A model generated the notes under the pieces. The model saw only the letters and a program-made list of their open reading frames with translations, was not told the origin of the DNA and did no database searches. This document shows positions 40,441 through 52,513 of a stretch of DNA of 64,000 bases, one piece after another; position 1 is the stretch's first letter; every line of letters starts with the position of its first letter. The DNA comes from Symsagittifera roscoffensis (lineage: Eukaryota > Xenacoelomorpha > Acoela > Convolutidae): the NCBI RefSeq assembly GCF_963678635.1, contig NC_087064.1, positions 15,803,802 to 15,867,801 of the forward strand, written 5' to 3'. The position numbers and the translations under genes were made by a program.

Positions 40441-41663
40441 AGAGTAGCGTAGTTTCTTCCCACTGATTTTTGGATGCACCAGTAGCGCTGCTCCAACAGC
40501 CACGCGGAAGATGCAGCGATTAGCCGAAAAACTAAGTGAAAAAAGAAAAGAAACTAACCCAGAATCGATAAACTACATAAGAACTAAAATAAGCTTCGCG
40601 TTCCTCAGGAGCTCTATACTATAAATAATGGGGCGCAGAACGGTGTGCAAAGTTCATTTTATCGGCAACTCTATAACAGCTTTTGTAGAAGGACAGCTAA
40701 GCTAAATTAACCTTACGACAATGCATTTACTGCTGATAAATGACATCATTGATTCAATGACATAGTTTGCTAATATATATGAATTTTTAAAACTCTGGTA
40801 TGCCCTATCCAGCTTGTCCACTGACCGTAACTAAACAGAAGGGCCCCTCTTGTAATTACAGTCGCCATATGATACGTTTCTGGAGATTTTAAAAGCTCAT
40901 TTCATTCCGAACTTCAAGAAGCGCAATTTTCTTGCTTAAAAGAGAACCGGATGTCTCACCCATGTGCAATTTCAAGCGCTGCATGTGTCTTTCTTTATAT
41001 ACTTTGTGAATTTTTGGATTCTTTCTTAATATTTTGATACAGTTTTGGATTTATTACTCGAGCATGTTTGCGCTGAAGCCTTATGCGATAAAACATCAAC
41101 TGCTACTATTACTTTTTTCTACAAATTATACAATTTACTGGTCCTTAGAATTCCAGTTTGATTATTTTTCTCACTCGTTTGGTTAACATTCCGCCTATGT
41201 TTTCTTTTAGATTTTCCTATGTAAAATTTTACCAGCTTTCAGGTAGTGGTTGCAATACTTGATGGTCGAGGAGAGGTTTTGATGCATTGAATAATCTTGA
41301 GCCAGATTAATTTAAGATTTTAATGTTTGGATGAAGTCATACAATTCTTGGCGACAAAACTTTTGCCCTGCCTGTGATGGGTTTCATTAAGACTATTCAA
41401 AACTGATTGTGACATTGTCGTGGGAATTGCTAACCGGCTGTCTATTCACAAACAGTTTTTTTGACCTAATCACTGGCCCAGGCACGTTAATGTTTCGTTG
41501 GCTTTTGGGTCCTTTCCCCGAATAAAAACTTTGATTGTCTTCAAAGTTCGGTCTTTCTCCAGATTAGCATCCAAACGTTTCAGATCAATTAACTGAGGAT
41601 TTTAAATTAGCCGCACCACACAACAATCCGTCGCTATAAGTGAGTAGACCCGTTTTCCCGTTT
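40441..41663. other. Non-coding AT-rich DNA
   Basis: About 1.2 kb with no gene seen. The first 200 bases may be the 3' end of the preceding retroelement. No tandem or inverted repeats stand out. Confidence 0.4.
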
Positions 41664-42059
41664 TTATAAAAGGTAGGAAAGCAGGAGAAATTGATGAGCA
41701 AACCATAGAATTGTTATCTGTTTTCTCGTTATTTCACTTCTCTCTGGGATTATCTTTACGAGGGGTACGAGTTTGATATCGGAGTCGGCATCAGGGATAA
41801 GCGGCTTGTTTGCCAGATTATTTAGAACGACAATATAATTTACCTTGCCTGATTGAGTACCTAAATTAACAATTATTTTCACACTTTCCGGTTTTCCTGG
41901 AGAATTAACAGCAGACATTTTGTTGATATTGAATGTAACAAAATGAGAACAAAATTTGGCTTTAGGTTGATCGTATTCGCATAAACTGTTCCGTATGCAA
42001 TTATCTGATTTTCCATTGACTGAACTTGAGATGCATGTAATCACACCATCTGGCGGCAC
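41664..42059 (-). CDS. Hypothetical minus-strand ORF
   Basis: 131 residues; its real start is uncertain. The central part (VKIIVNLGTQSGKVNYIVVLNN) has alternating hydrophobic strands, with a basic C-terminal end. No family is recognised. It lies downstream, on the same strand, of the decayed RT-like copy at 42540-43740 and may be a remnant of the same element. Only one copy is present. Confidence 0.3.
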   Translation of the reverse strand: MPPDGVITCISSSVNGKSDNCIRNSLCEYDQPKAKFCSHFVTFNINKMSAVNSPGKPESVKIIVNLGTQSGKVNYIVVLNNLANKPLIPDADSDIKLVPLVKIIPERSEITRKQITILWFAHQFLLLSYLL

Positions 42060-42099
42060 TCATGAACTCTGTTTGGTACTCGCGTGTTCGTAAGTCAGT

Positions 42100-42254
42100 C
42101 TTTTCTGATTGGTCATGTTTTTATGCATGGTTTCTCGCCCTGAACCGTCAGTCTTTTTAAAGTGTTACAGACTTTTTTGTCCTAAAGTTTTCCTTTTTCT
42201 GAGTTTTTCTTGTCAAGGTTGCGATGCCTGTGAGTCTATTTAATTTTGTCAACT
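42100..42254. repeat. Dispersed repeat unit (3 copies: also about 45010, 45240)
   Basis: The words TTTCTCGCCCTGAACCGTCAG, then TTTTTTGTCCTAAAGTTTTCC and a following TGCGATGCCTG are shared with 45010-45180 and 45240-45420 in direct orientation. The three copies are moderately diverged. No coding potential. Confidence 0.6.
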
Positions 42255-42490
42255 GGGGAGCACTGGTGAAGTGGTTACGTCTCAACCTCTCAATCGAAAG
42301 GTCGGATGTTCGAGGCCCACCATGATCCGTGCTCGTTGCTTGAGGGTGAGGCAACATTACCCAGCACAGAAAAATAACCAAAAAAAATGCATGTAGTTCT
42401 TAAGCAGGGGCACAACAACGGTTCGCCGTGATGAGCTGTACAGCTCGTATGTTGGTCCTATCCCTCGTGGATAAATGATCTTAAATGTAA
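42255..42490 (+). mobile_element. tRNA-derived SINE (candidate)
   Basis: The first 75 bases have a tRNA-like layout with a box A-like GCACTGGTGAAGTGG at 42260-42274 and a box B-like ATGTTCGAGGCC at 42307-42318. A distinct 3' part with GCTGTACAGCTCGTATG and CTATCCCTCGTGGATAAATG follows. Internal RNA polymerase III promoter boxes plus an unrelated tail are typical of SINEs. It is not a functional tRNA, since the acceptor and anticodon stems do not pair. No clear target duplication was found. Confidence 0.5.
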
Positions 42491-42539
42491 ACGTTGATTC
42501 ATTTTGATGAAACCGAAGTACTCTTGAAAAAACGTCGTA

Positions 42540-43740
42540 TCCCCACTTTAGTCTTTGCCTGTGTTGTACTTCAAACTCATATAGTAGATAATAATCATAT
42601 TGAGTTGCTGACCTGCTAAACAACAATTTATTTCCCTTCGTAGAGGGTTGAGCAGAGTTAATAAAGCTTATTGAAATAATACAACTCTGAAGCATCTTCC
42701 ATAAATGTAATTACGAAAACACTCAGTAGACCAGAAATCGGTCTGCAACTTCAATTCGTTTGTATTATAATTTTTCTCTGTCGCAATCAAATTCCTGCAG
42801 GAAAAAGTTTTTTGCTTGCCACCCATCCGTATTAGGTCGTTTTAACATTGCACCGAGCCCGGCATGACTGGAGTTGCAAATGATTAGCGTTTCGCGGAAA
42901 ATATCAAAAAGTTTTAATTCTACGACATATTCTGCTAATATCATTAACTGCTCAAAGGCGGTATCAAATGCCTCTTCCAGATAAAAATGTTAATAACGCT
43001 TAGTAATAATTTTAGGGCAGACCTTGTTTTAGCTAGATTTGAAAGGAATTTGCGAAGACTGTGGATTGATCTCGTTAGAGACTCACGTTTTTTTTTTCTT
43101 CTCAAAATGGGCTTTTAAGAAAATTTTAAAGTTTAGAGAGGCGTTACTGAAATCAAACTGTTTTCAAAGGTTTTCAGTTGGGCTAGAATTTCGATTGTAG
43201 CGCCTTCGGACACTTTTAATATGTCATCTCTAATTGCCTGTGTTTGCAGGAATTCATTCACAAAGGCATCAAAAAACCTGCACGAATACCTCCGTCAATA
43301 TAGTTAAGCCGTGAAACCCGTTTTTAAGTCGTTATGATCACGTCGACTACCCCCATTAATAGAGGAAACATGTATCACTGATTTTAGAATGTACTTCTTT
43401 CCTTAACGTCTCCTGGCAATGTCGCTTTTTCTGCTGCATTTAATGTGGCCGCATAGTCTGAGGGATCTTAGGGCCGATTATCATACAAAGGAACTTAATT
43501 ATAGTTTCCTGCCAAAATGATGGCAGCTTCGGAACCCAAAAACCCAAAAATGATGCAAAATTGAATGCCGTTTCAACCTTTTGTCAGCTGGCTTCTTCAT
43601 GATGAAGACTCGAAAACGGATTTTGTATAAAGTTTTAATTTCAGTGCAACTCTTTGCTTCACAACTATGAATCAACTGACCTTTTGTTTCAGCTAACTCA
43701 AGACAAACCAGAGATCAACAATGTCATCTCGCAAGTTTTC
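42540..43740 (-). repeat. Duplicated RT-like segment, copy 1
   Basis: Direct duplicate of 45470-46870, alignable throughout, for example the ATTGCACCGAGCCCGGCATGA stretch near 42850, and the CAAAATGATGGCAGC stretch near 43515. The minus strand has coding-like traces: near 43230 QAIRDDILKVS stands at the position of the AYTDDISMVS box of copy 2, so the presumed active site is lost here. It is heavily decayed. Confidence 0.6.
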
Positions 43741-45009
43741 AGACAATGGACTTGAGCTCAAGAACTTCACATTAATTGGAAAAACAAACTCCTCTGTATG
43801 GGAAAAAAAAATACATTTTAACACGAAGGCTCATTATTTGTGAAACTCAAAACTCCATTGGTACTGCACATCCTATGTCCATTTACATGCATCTGTTAAT
43901 TTTATAATTTGTACACTTTTTTTGGTTTCATATAGTGTAGCTAAATTTCGTTTTAATTGAGTTTTTTATCATTTGAAGCCGGTCTTCTCTCCGGACTACG
44001 TTTGAGCTTCCAACTCAATCAATCTGTTCCCGCATTTCTCCGGATCCTTAATCAGCAGTTTTGTTCTCATTTCCTTCCCTCAACGCATCGATCGTCTCGC
44101 TGATTCCCTAGGTTGCTCATCGGACACCCCAGGGATTCAGGCGTTTTCTGCATCCTAATTTTCGTTCGCTCCGCTCGCTTTTTTTGCCCTGCACATTTCG
44201 GTAGCTTTCGTTTGTGTGCCTGTCCTGAAAAGGGTCTAAGATTTCTTCGTCATTGCTAAATTTGTTGCCGCTAGACGCAATAATGCAATGATTTCGCCCA
44301 GGACTCGAATGTTTCTCGACAAAGTATAAATTAAAAGCTCATGCAGCAATCAACGGTTGATTAATAATGAGTGATTCAATGTGATTTGAGTGATACTTCT
44401 AGCGAACGCCCTGATCAAAAATTTAAGCTAAAAAACCAGCAAAAAGTTAAATCAAACGCTCGAATCAGTGATCAAAACTTTGTTTCCACTGCTAAATACA
44501 ATCAGAACTATAAAATGAATTTTCTAGTTAAACTGAATCAGAAAGATCAGTTGAAGGTAAATTAGGAAAAAAAAACATTTCCAAAGGCCTTCTAGATTTT
44601 GTGTCGAAACCACTAAGAATGCCAAGTAAATGAGATCCTCTTTTTACTGTTTCGACCAAAACAGTTTGTTCTGCTTTGACTGTTGAAATTGATACAAAAA
44701 GCTGGAATCTGCTAGACCGAATTATTACGCCTGAAATATCACTGAGCTTCAAAAAATATCCTGAGGCAATTCTCCTATTCTCCTATTTTTTAGTGCCAGT
44801 CAGTCATAAAATCAAAACTTTTCAGTTCAGATTTTTTTTCCAGTAACCAAGTTTAGAATTTCATGTTCAATTTTGTCGCGGCAATTGAAAATCAAAGATG
44901 AAAAAGCACAACAGCCAAAACTACAATTGCGAGATGGAGTGCAATTACACTTGAGCCCAATTTCAATTCTCAACTGGCTCATTTGATTTTATGAGAGGAT
45001 AGAGTTGTT
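43741..45009. other. Non-coding spacer between duplicated segments
   Basis: No gene is recognised. An AT-rich stretch near 44380-44560 stays open by chance. No structure stands out. Confidence 0.4.
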
Positions 45010-45469
45010 TCTGATTGGTTTTAATTTAATTACATGTTTACTTGCCCTGAACCATCTGTTTATTTGGAGTTTCACAGAAGTTCTCCTTTTTCAGAATTTT
45101 TGTTGCTATGGCTGCAATGCCTGGTTAATCAATTCAAATTTTTAAACTACTATGTTGAGTCGTAGCGACTCGTGGGAGAGCACTTTTGATGAATACAAAA
45201 AATCTAGAAAGATAATTCGCCACACCCTCAAACGATAATAATGCATGTTTTCTCGCCCTCAACCGTCGGTTTGTTTGAAATTATAGAGACGTTTTTTGTC
45301 CTAAAATTTTGCTTTTTTCTGGTTATTTTTTGCCATGTTTGGAATGCTTTGTTAATCATTTTCATTTGTCAACCGTAAAGATTGAGTCGTAGGTACTCGA
45401 GGGGGCCACTTTTGATGAAAAAGAAAGGAATCTAGAAAGATAATCTGTCAAAGCCCATTTAAATCCATG

Positions 45470-46870
45470 ACTGTGTTCTAGAACAAACTCATATGGTAGT
45501 ATTGTTTTCTTGACCTACAAAACAACGTTTTTCTTTCTTTTGGTAGAGGAATTTAAAATAGTTAATAAAGCTATTTGATTCAATACATTCGTGAAAGTCT
45601 TTAATTATTGTAATTACAAAAACGTTCAGGGGACCAAAAATTGGCCAGCAAAATCAATTGTGTTGTACTATAACTTTTTTGCCGCATTACAGTTCTCCAG
45701 GCTAAAACAAATGTTTGCCACTCACCCGTATTTATTTGTTCTGGTATTGCACCGAGCCCTGCATGAACAGAATTGCGAAAGATTCTTGTTCAACTGAATA
45801 AATCAAAATGCTTTATTTCAAAAATTTTTTCTGCTAGTATCTTGAACTGCTCAAAATTGGTATCACATGCCTTGTCCACATGTTATCGTCAATAAGGCTC
45901 AGTAGTTGTCACAAGGCAGAACTTATTTCCGCTGAATTTGACAAGAATTTGTAAGGAAAATGTAATGCGCCCGGGGGAGAAAATTTTTTTTCTCGATATC
46001 GGTGGTTTCAGGTAGCTTTTGTTTTTCTTACTAATGTTGTTATCACTGACTTATTTGAATCCCAGCTATCAGATACGGATTTTGCATTTCTGAAAATTTT
46101 AAAATTAAAAGAGGCGTTAGTGAAATCAAGTTTCTTTAAAAGTGTTTCAATAGGGCTACATGTTCGGTTTTAGGGCTTCCAGACACCATTGAGATATCAT
46201 CTGTATACGCGTGTACTTGAGGATGTTCTTTTACAAAAATATCAAAAATCTGGTCGAATTCCATGGTATTGTAGTTAAGCCATACAACACTTAAATTGGT
46301 ATAATCAACACGCGGTTCTTAAATTGGTATAATCATGTCGGCTTCTTCTACTTATGGAAATAACCTTGTTCACTATTTTTGAGTGTAATTCTCCCTTAAC
46401 GATTCCCGATAATGTCGCTATTGCTGACGCATTGGATGTGGCCGCATGTTAGAAGTCATCCGGATCGATCTCTGGCTTGGCGATCATCACATAGAAGAAC
46501 ATAATTATCAAATCTTCCCTTAACGATTCCCGATTATGTCGCTATTGCTGACGCATTGGATGTGGCCACATATTAGAAGTCATCCGGATTGATCTCTGGC
46601 TTGGCTATCATCAAACAGGTGAACATAGTTATCAAATCTTCCCAAAATGATGGCAGCTGCGGATTATCAAAACCCAAAAACAATGCAAAAATAAATGCCC
46701 TCCCAATTTTTGTCAGCAGGTTGCTCCATGAATTAGATTTTAAAACGGATTTTGTACAATACTTGGGTTTCAATGCAGTTTTATGCTTCACAACCAGAAA
46801 TCAACCTAACTTTCGTTTCAACTAATTCCAGAAAAGAAACTAGAGGTCAACAAGGTCGCATGGCAGGTCT
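45470..46870 (-). repeat. Duplicated RT-like segment, copy 2
   Basis: The minus strand near 46130-46330 carries FDQIFDIFVKEHPQVH then AYTDDISMVSGSP, with the YTDD box at 46196-46207, and after a frameshift LLKKLDFTNASFNFKIF. This resembles RT motif C with its following strand, but the family is not recognised. A 124-base tandem duplication (units 46393-46516 and 46517-46640) is present here and absent from copy 1. No intact product is possible. Confidence 0.5.
46393..46640. repeat. 124-bp tandem duplication
   Basis: Two head-to-tail units starting CCTTAACGATTCCCGAT and containing GCTATTGCTGACGCATTGGATG, differing at a few positions. It arose after the larger duplication, because copy 1 near 43410 has a single unit. 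Confidence 0.85.
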
Positions 46871-47012
46871 TCAGACAATAGACTTGAGCTCAAGGACTTT
46901 ACAATAGCTTGAATAACATACGCCTATGTCCTTATGTCATAGGGACAAAACAAAAAAAATTCGAACCGAAATTTCAAATTTTGTAAAATTCAAAACTCGA
47001 CTTGTATTTATG

Positions 47013-47188
47013 CGGTATGTATGTATGTATGTTTGTATGTATGTATGTATGTATGTATGTATGTATGTATGTATGTATGTATGTATGTATGTTTGTGTAT
47101 ATGTATTCGTGTATGTATGTATGTATGTATGTATGTATGTATGTATGTATGTATGTATGTATGTATGTATGTATGTATGTATGTATTT
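47013..47188. repeat. (TATG)n microsatellite
   Basis: About 175 bases of TATG tetranucleotide repeats with a few variants (TTTG, TATTCG). It produces spurious YVCMYVCM-type and IHTYIHTY-type frames on the two strands. Confidence 0.97.
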
Positions 47189-47489
47189 AGTTATAAATTT
47201 TTGCATGTATGCTAGCCCCAAATTTTGCTTATAGTTGATTTAGATCCTGTTATTAATCAGCAAATACCCTGCCTAGCTAACTGCTCATTAAAAACACATA
47301 CAAACTGGAACTGCTTTTTGCAACTATTTTACAGTTTTTCAAACAAAAAATCTAATAAACTTTTAATTAAATTGCAGTTACTTTTAGCTTTAAAGTAATC
47401 GCTGGAATGTTTGCCATTTAAATGTTTCTGTTTGTTTTATAAAATTTCTATAATTTTTTGCGACTATTTTGGGGCTACACCGCGAGTAG

Positions 47490-47725
47490 TTTTTCGACCG
47501 CCCAGACTAAATTTTCACCAGACGCGACTAATTTTTCGACCATGTAGCGATTAACTTTTCAACCGCTGCGACTAATTATTTCGACCATGTCGTGATTAAA
47601 TTTTTACCACGCCGCGACTATTTCCTTGACCACTGAGACTATTGTTTTGACCATGCAGTTGCTAATTTTTCGGCCACATCGACTGTTTTTTCGTCCGCCG
47701 CGACTAATTTTTTGACGCTCGCGAC
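47490..47725. repeat. 22-23-bp minisatellite (GCGACTAATTTTTCGACCA type)
   Basis: About ten imperfect units of the form TCGACCATG followed by GCGACTAATTTT, between 47490 and 47725, decaying towards the end. Related words in the opposite sense (GGTCGCGG, GGTCGCAAAAGTCTG) recur at about 48660-48860. Confidence 0.8.
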
Positions 47726-49108
47726 CGAGACACGCTATTTCGAGTTTGTCTGCGACTTACAACCCTGTCGAGACTATGGGTTTTAACTATGGGAAATTAA
47801 CTTTTCCGCGACCGACCAAGTCAAAACATTAGTCGCCGGCCTCGACCAGGGGCAATCTGTAGCATTCAAAGTTATAAAATAGGTTTTTAAACATCTTGGG
47901 CTCACACGGCTGTGATTTGTAATATTTTTCATAAGAATTTTTTTTTCAGTAGCGCTTGCTCAACTGGTTTGTCTTAAAAAATACCAATGATGTCTGAGAA
48001 AGTTTATGCATACCCAATGTAAATGGTCTCCTTTTATAAAATGAATAACTAATTTGATTCCCCTTTCATTTAAATCCCCCGAACGTAAAAAAAGATACAG
48101 AAATCTATTTTTTTCCTTGCAACGACAAAAATTTTTCATATAAACCGGAATGTCATCAGCTGTTATTAATTAGGACAAGAAAAAGCTTTTGGGCGCTAAA
48201 AAAAACAAAAAAAATTATCCAAAGCCATAGATTGAAAGGGCTCGAATATGATACCTCGATGGTTTATACCCTCAATTGCGCAAAAAAAAGCAAACTAGGC
48301 CATCGTACAATCCCACTAGTTCATGAGCGGCCGGAACAAAAACCGTCCCCCATATTTTAAAATAAAGTGAACTCGACGCTGTTTTTACGCTATCTAAAGT
48401 TTTGGCGTTTGAGAGTCAAGTTGGCCTTCTTTTCAATAAAAAAACTTTCGTCGAACATAGGATAAAGATATTGTTGAACAGATGCAATTGATAAATAATT
48501 CAATTTCAGACTGACAAAAACAGGTACGACTTTCGATTTCAGGAAAATGCTCTTTTTTAACTAAAAACAGAACGTCATGTCATATTGGAGCCGGACCTTT
48601 TGCTTTATTCGCTGTTCACTTTTCTAAGGTAAAATTTCCGTGGGTCGCATCGGCCGCGGTTTAGTTTTCGTTGCCACGCTGGTCGAGGTTAACTTTTCTT
48701 TGATCGCGCCGGTCGCGGACACATTGCCTCGGTCTGCAAAGTCTGAAAAACTCGAGTTTTTTTCGTGGTGGTCTGAAAATACCCAATTTTGGTCGCAAAA
48801 GTCTGAAAATGCCAAAAGTCGGCCACGACCGTCTGATCATTAAACGGCCATCTCGACTGGGGAAGTAACATAATTTCACGATAAAACATAAACTTACTGG
48901 CCCTAATAACAACAACGTAGAAGTCTTAAATAACAGCAAGGTAAATTAGACACCAGTCTGTACAAATAATATATAAAACTTCCACATGGCATCATTAAGT
49001 AACCTTTTTTATGTTATTGTTATTTTAGAACTCGTTTAGTCATCATATTACACTACGACCAAAGCATGACTACATTTTTTGGCTGTATTAATTCATCTCG
49101 AGAAAATC
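47726..49108. other. 3' flank of the GalNAc-transferase gene, non-coding
   Basis: No gene is seen. 48620-48860 has GGTCGCGG-type words related to the nearby minisatellite. No canonical AATAAA stands out in the 150 bases beyond the stop codon of the gene on the minus strand, so the polyadenylation site is not assigned. Confidence 0.45.
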
Positions 49109-50346
49109 CTAGATCAGCCCCTGATTCATATAATACTGAAAGTAGAATCGTTGTTTGACATCGTCTGGGTTGCAGTCCGCTAGCTCGAGGTTGTCTCCAT
49201 TGATTGTTATGCACATGCTAGATGACCGAATGGATCTGGCTTGAATGGTCGAATTTGGTCCTGGGTGACTCCAAGTTTGACTTTCTTTTCCGCTGCATTG
49301 AGACAGCAGAACTCGGTTGTGTTTTTGATCGGATTCCAAACAGACCTCAACAGTGCCTCGAATCTCGTTTGCGTCTGTCAGATGGAAGTTTTGGGTACTC
49401 TTAAAATGACATATCGGGTACAACTGAGCAATGCCGGAGTCCTTTTGCATGGTATCGACGCACAGACCACTAAGTGTCCTTAAGCCACCACCTGCTTGAA
49501 GTTTAACAGATGGCACATACAAATCAGGAAGTAAATTTTCTAAATACCATTTAAACGGATGGCATTGGAGTCTCTTACGCAACTCAATTCTCTCCGAAAT
49601 ATCTCCAGCATCAAGACTAACTAGCTCAGGATGTCGCAAGTAAACAATCTCTTTGTATTCGTCTAACCAAACATCGGCCAAGCGTTTCTGGTTTATCGAT
49701 AAATAGTTGTCAATGTGCGATTTATGCGGGGAACCCCTACGGAATAGATGACAAACATGTGAGCAAGGTATAATTTCGAGACGTCCACCGCACATCCACG
49801 TTTTGAACGAAAGTTCTAGATTTTCAGCGCCCCAAACTTCGTACCCGGGATCGAATCTACCCAACTCTTCCCACCATCGTCTGGAGATAGAGAAAAGACA
49901 ACCTGATATCGTTGGCATCCTGACAGGATCTGCTTTTGTTTTTAATAGTTTCCGTTCACGATCGGGTAGGGCTCGCCAGCGTTGCAGTAAGTCCCATCCA
50001 AAAGTCCCTTGGCTATCAGTGGTTGGATTACCTGAGAACTCGAAGCCTTTGTCCACGATAGTATCATGAGCTGGAGCCGCAATCACCCTATAGTCCTGCT
50101 TGATACGGTGTAGAAGAGGTTCCAGCCATCCCGGACCCACCTCGACGTGGGAATCGAAGAAGACCAAGACATCCCCTGTGGCCTTGTCGCTGCCAGCCAT
50201 TCTTGCTTTGATGAGCCCGAGGCGTCGACTGTTCCGAGTTAGTTTGACCATGGAAGGGAATAGGAACTTGACCGCGGAAGGAAGGGTGTCCTTGATGTAA
50301 GTATGATCGCTGTGGTCGTCCACCAAAATGATTTCGTTTAGGTACT
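49109..50346 (-). CDS. GalNAc-transferase exon 4 (catalytic core and lectin)
   Basis: Last coding exon, 1238 bases, preceded by acceptor TTCATTGTAG and ending TAG at 49109-49111. It codes residues 204-615. It holds EIILVDDHSD (206-216 region), the metal-binding DSH at 268-270, WGAENLELSFKTWMCGG at 375-391, PCSHV with the metal-ligand His 400, and a ricin-type lectin domain from about Cys 499 with repeated Cys and QxW-like motifs (QTWSH, RFYFQY). Such enzymes start mucin-type O-glycosylation by moving GalNAc from UDP-GalNAc to Ser/Thr in the Golgi. Oddities: VCH replaces the usual VGH after the metal-ligand His. Its phase joins exon 3 exactly. Confidence 0.95.
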
Positions 50347-51987
50347 CTACAATGAAACATTACTTCAAGATAACTCGCCTTACTCCAAAATGAGATGTTT
50401 TCAGTATCATACGTTTTTTGTGGCAATAATTGGCCCATAAATGGCCCACATTATAATGGATTTGGATGGATTGTATTCTTACGAAAATAATCGAATATAA
50501 TGACAATATAATTGATTTCATGGTCTAAATTTGAAAGAATAATGGTCTATAATGACAACTTTTTCGACAACATTTTTCTATTATAAGAGATTTTTATCCA
50601 AGAATCTATGGCGCGGAAGTTCCTTTTAAACGATAGTCATGTGCAGAGGCACTTGTGATAGAATACAAAAATAGCGCAGCAGCTAGTCGAAAATTTAGGA
50701 AAAAACCACATAGTTGAGAAAAAACTGAACACGAGATAAAGCGGAGCTTAGCACACTTGCGATACATCATAGAAATAGCAATGCAAGTTGGCAGACAGGA
50801 AAATAAAGCCACTAAGTCCAAAAAATTTTAAAACACTTCAATCTCCAATGCTTAGAAAAAATTCAAAATATTGTCTGGATTCATGTTTTCTTTTCGGAAA
50901 GCAAGTCCGGAAACACAATCGACAATAATTAATGAAGAAAACAAGTCCAGAAACACAAACGACAGCAATAAATGAATATTCAAAAATAAACAAGACTGCT
51001 CGTATCAGGGCGAAGCCCTGAATGTTCCGACTGCCTTTTAAAGTTTATGGAGCAGCAGTAAAAGCATAAAAAAATTAAATGAAATAAAATAAAATGAAAA
51101 TTTTTTTAAAATTTGAAATTTTTTGTGAAAATCATCCCCCCACACGCCATATTAAGTACAAAAATATAGATTTAGCTCCTTGTAACAAATCAGTTATGGC
51201 AAATAAGCTTCTTTCAACCAATTTGGAACGATTTATAAGACGGATTAAATCTCCGCTCTCGCGTTAATAGCGCGAATTATATGCCAAAATGGCAATCTTT
51301 AAACCCTCATAACTCTACAAAAAATGATCACAGGTGAAATATCTTTTCAAATTTAAGCTCAGGACAACAATACCTTTTGAATGATATAAAAAAATTCCGT
51401 CAAAAATAGCTAGTTAAAAAGTCGAAATTTGTCTGAAGAAAAAAAAACCCACCCCGAGCACAAATATTCCGTTACTTTGGTATCGAAAGTCGGAACAATA
51501 ACCAGCGGCAATTGAGCCGACAACACTGAAATAATCCCCCCCCCCCCCCATAAAACTGATATGCTTGCCAACTGCTGCCCTGAGTGACTCAGCAGTTGGC
51601 AAGCATTTTGTTAAACTAGTTGTTAACTTGAAAAGAAAATGTGTAGTGCGAGAGCCTGTTAATCGCAAGCGCAATTACTTCTACGTTTTCACATATTCGA
51701 TGTGTTTCCTGCCTTGAGACCATTTGCAATTGTCTATGCTGATACTTGTCTCGACTAATCTTATGAAAAATTGTAAATCTTGTTAAAAATGCCCCCTCCC
51801 CCACACACTATTGCAAAAAAGAAAATCGTTACGAGATATACAAATTATACATTATTAACCCCTGATCTACTTCGGTATGACAATTCATTACAAGGAACCA
51901 TAGGGTGACATTTCATTACAGGGAACCATAGGGGATAGTTAACAAGACCCTAATTAACAAAGAGTAAGTGGGCGGAAACTGACTAAC
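50347..51987 (-). other. Intron 3 of the GalNAc-transferase gene
   Basis: 1641 bases between a GTTAGT donor (exon 3 end at 51988) and TTGTAG acceptor. The acceptor-proximal part is homologous with 984-1560. A run of C at about 51538-51549 and a short inverted word (CTTGCCAACTGCTG at 51563 and CAGCAGTTGGCAAG at 51589) flank a small palindrome. No gene within. Confidence 0.75.
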
Positions 51988-52083
51988 TGAGTGGCGTCCT
52001 GATGAGAAGACTGGTGACAGTTCGCAAGAGAACAGAAGGTGCTTCATTGAAGAAGATCACTATTATCGAAGTAGAGGGCAAAT
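51988..52083 (-). CDS. GalNAc-transferase exon 3
   Basis: 96 bases, acceptor TTTGTTTAG before 52083 and donor GTTAGT after 51988. It codes LPSTSIIVIFFNEAPSVLL and RTVTSLLIRTPL, the first beta-strand and UDP-binding segment of the GT27 catalytic domain. Most family members read VFHNEAWS here, so His and Trp of that motif are replaced by Phe and Pro. It is too short to stand out alone; it was identified because it fills the gap between exons 2 and 4 in exact phase (1 base carried over at both ends). Confidence 0.9.
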
Positions 52084-52513
52084 CTAAACAAAAAGCATGT
52101 GGTTTGGACGTCCCAACAACGTACAAGTTTTGAAACAAAAAAATTTTGTCCATAAAATATTTAGGATTGTTTCAAAAGATCGATGACACATTTCAAAGTG
52201 GAAATATTTTCAAGAAAAATTATTGAGACAAAAATTTCATCATCCACCGAACTTGGAATATTTATACTGTTTTTTGTTTTTTATTTTCAAAAAAATATAT
52301 ATGAATTGTTGAACTCGGAACGATCCTTTGTTGGAATATTGATAAATATTTGCAAAAACAATATCTATCTAATTTATAATTATTTAGTTTTTGTAGTTTT
52401 GTTCTTGCAAAAGATTATTCAGGAGCATTTTTCAACAAGGAAAAAGGCCAGTCCAGTTCAGGGGTTGTATCAATTCTTGTGCATCCCTGTCAATAGTTTT
52501 TTTAGAACCTGAC

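Noticed and set aside
42255-42330. Functional tRNA gene
   Set aside because: Box A- and B-like words are present, but the acceptor and anticodon stems do not pair. A SINE head fits better.
44371-44565. Small plus-strand frame, Lys/Asn/Gln-rich
   Set aside because: Typical of AT-rich random sequence; no conservation evidence in the window.
46573-46825. Opposed small frames on both strands near 46600-46800
   Set aside because: Part of the duplicated RT-like segment. The plus-strand frame is a shadow and the minus-strand one is a fragment of the decayed element, not a gene.
46926-47234. Frames with YVCMYVCM and IHTYIHTY repeats
   Set aside because: Direct translation of the TATG microsatellite.
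52183-52512. Plus-strand 109-codon open frame in the GalNAc-transferase intron
   Set aside because: AT-rich, with low-complexity hydrophobic translation and no start or splice context. It lies opposite the gene's intron 2.
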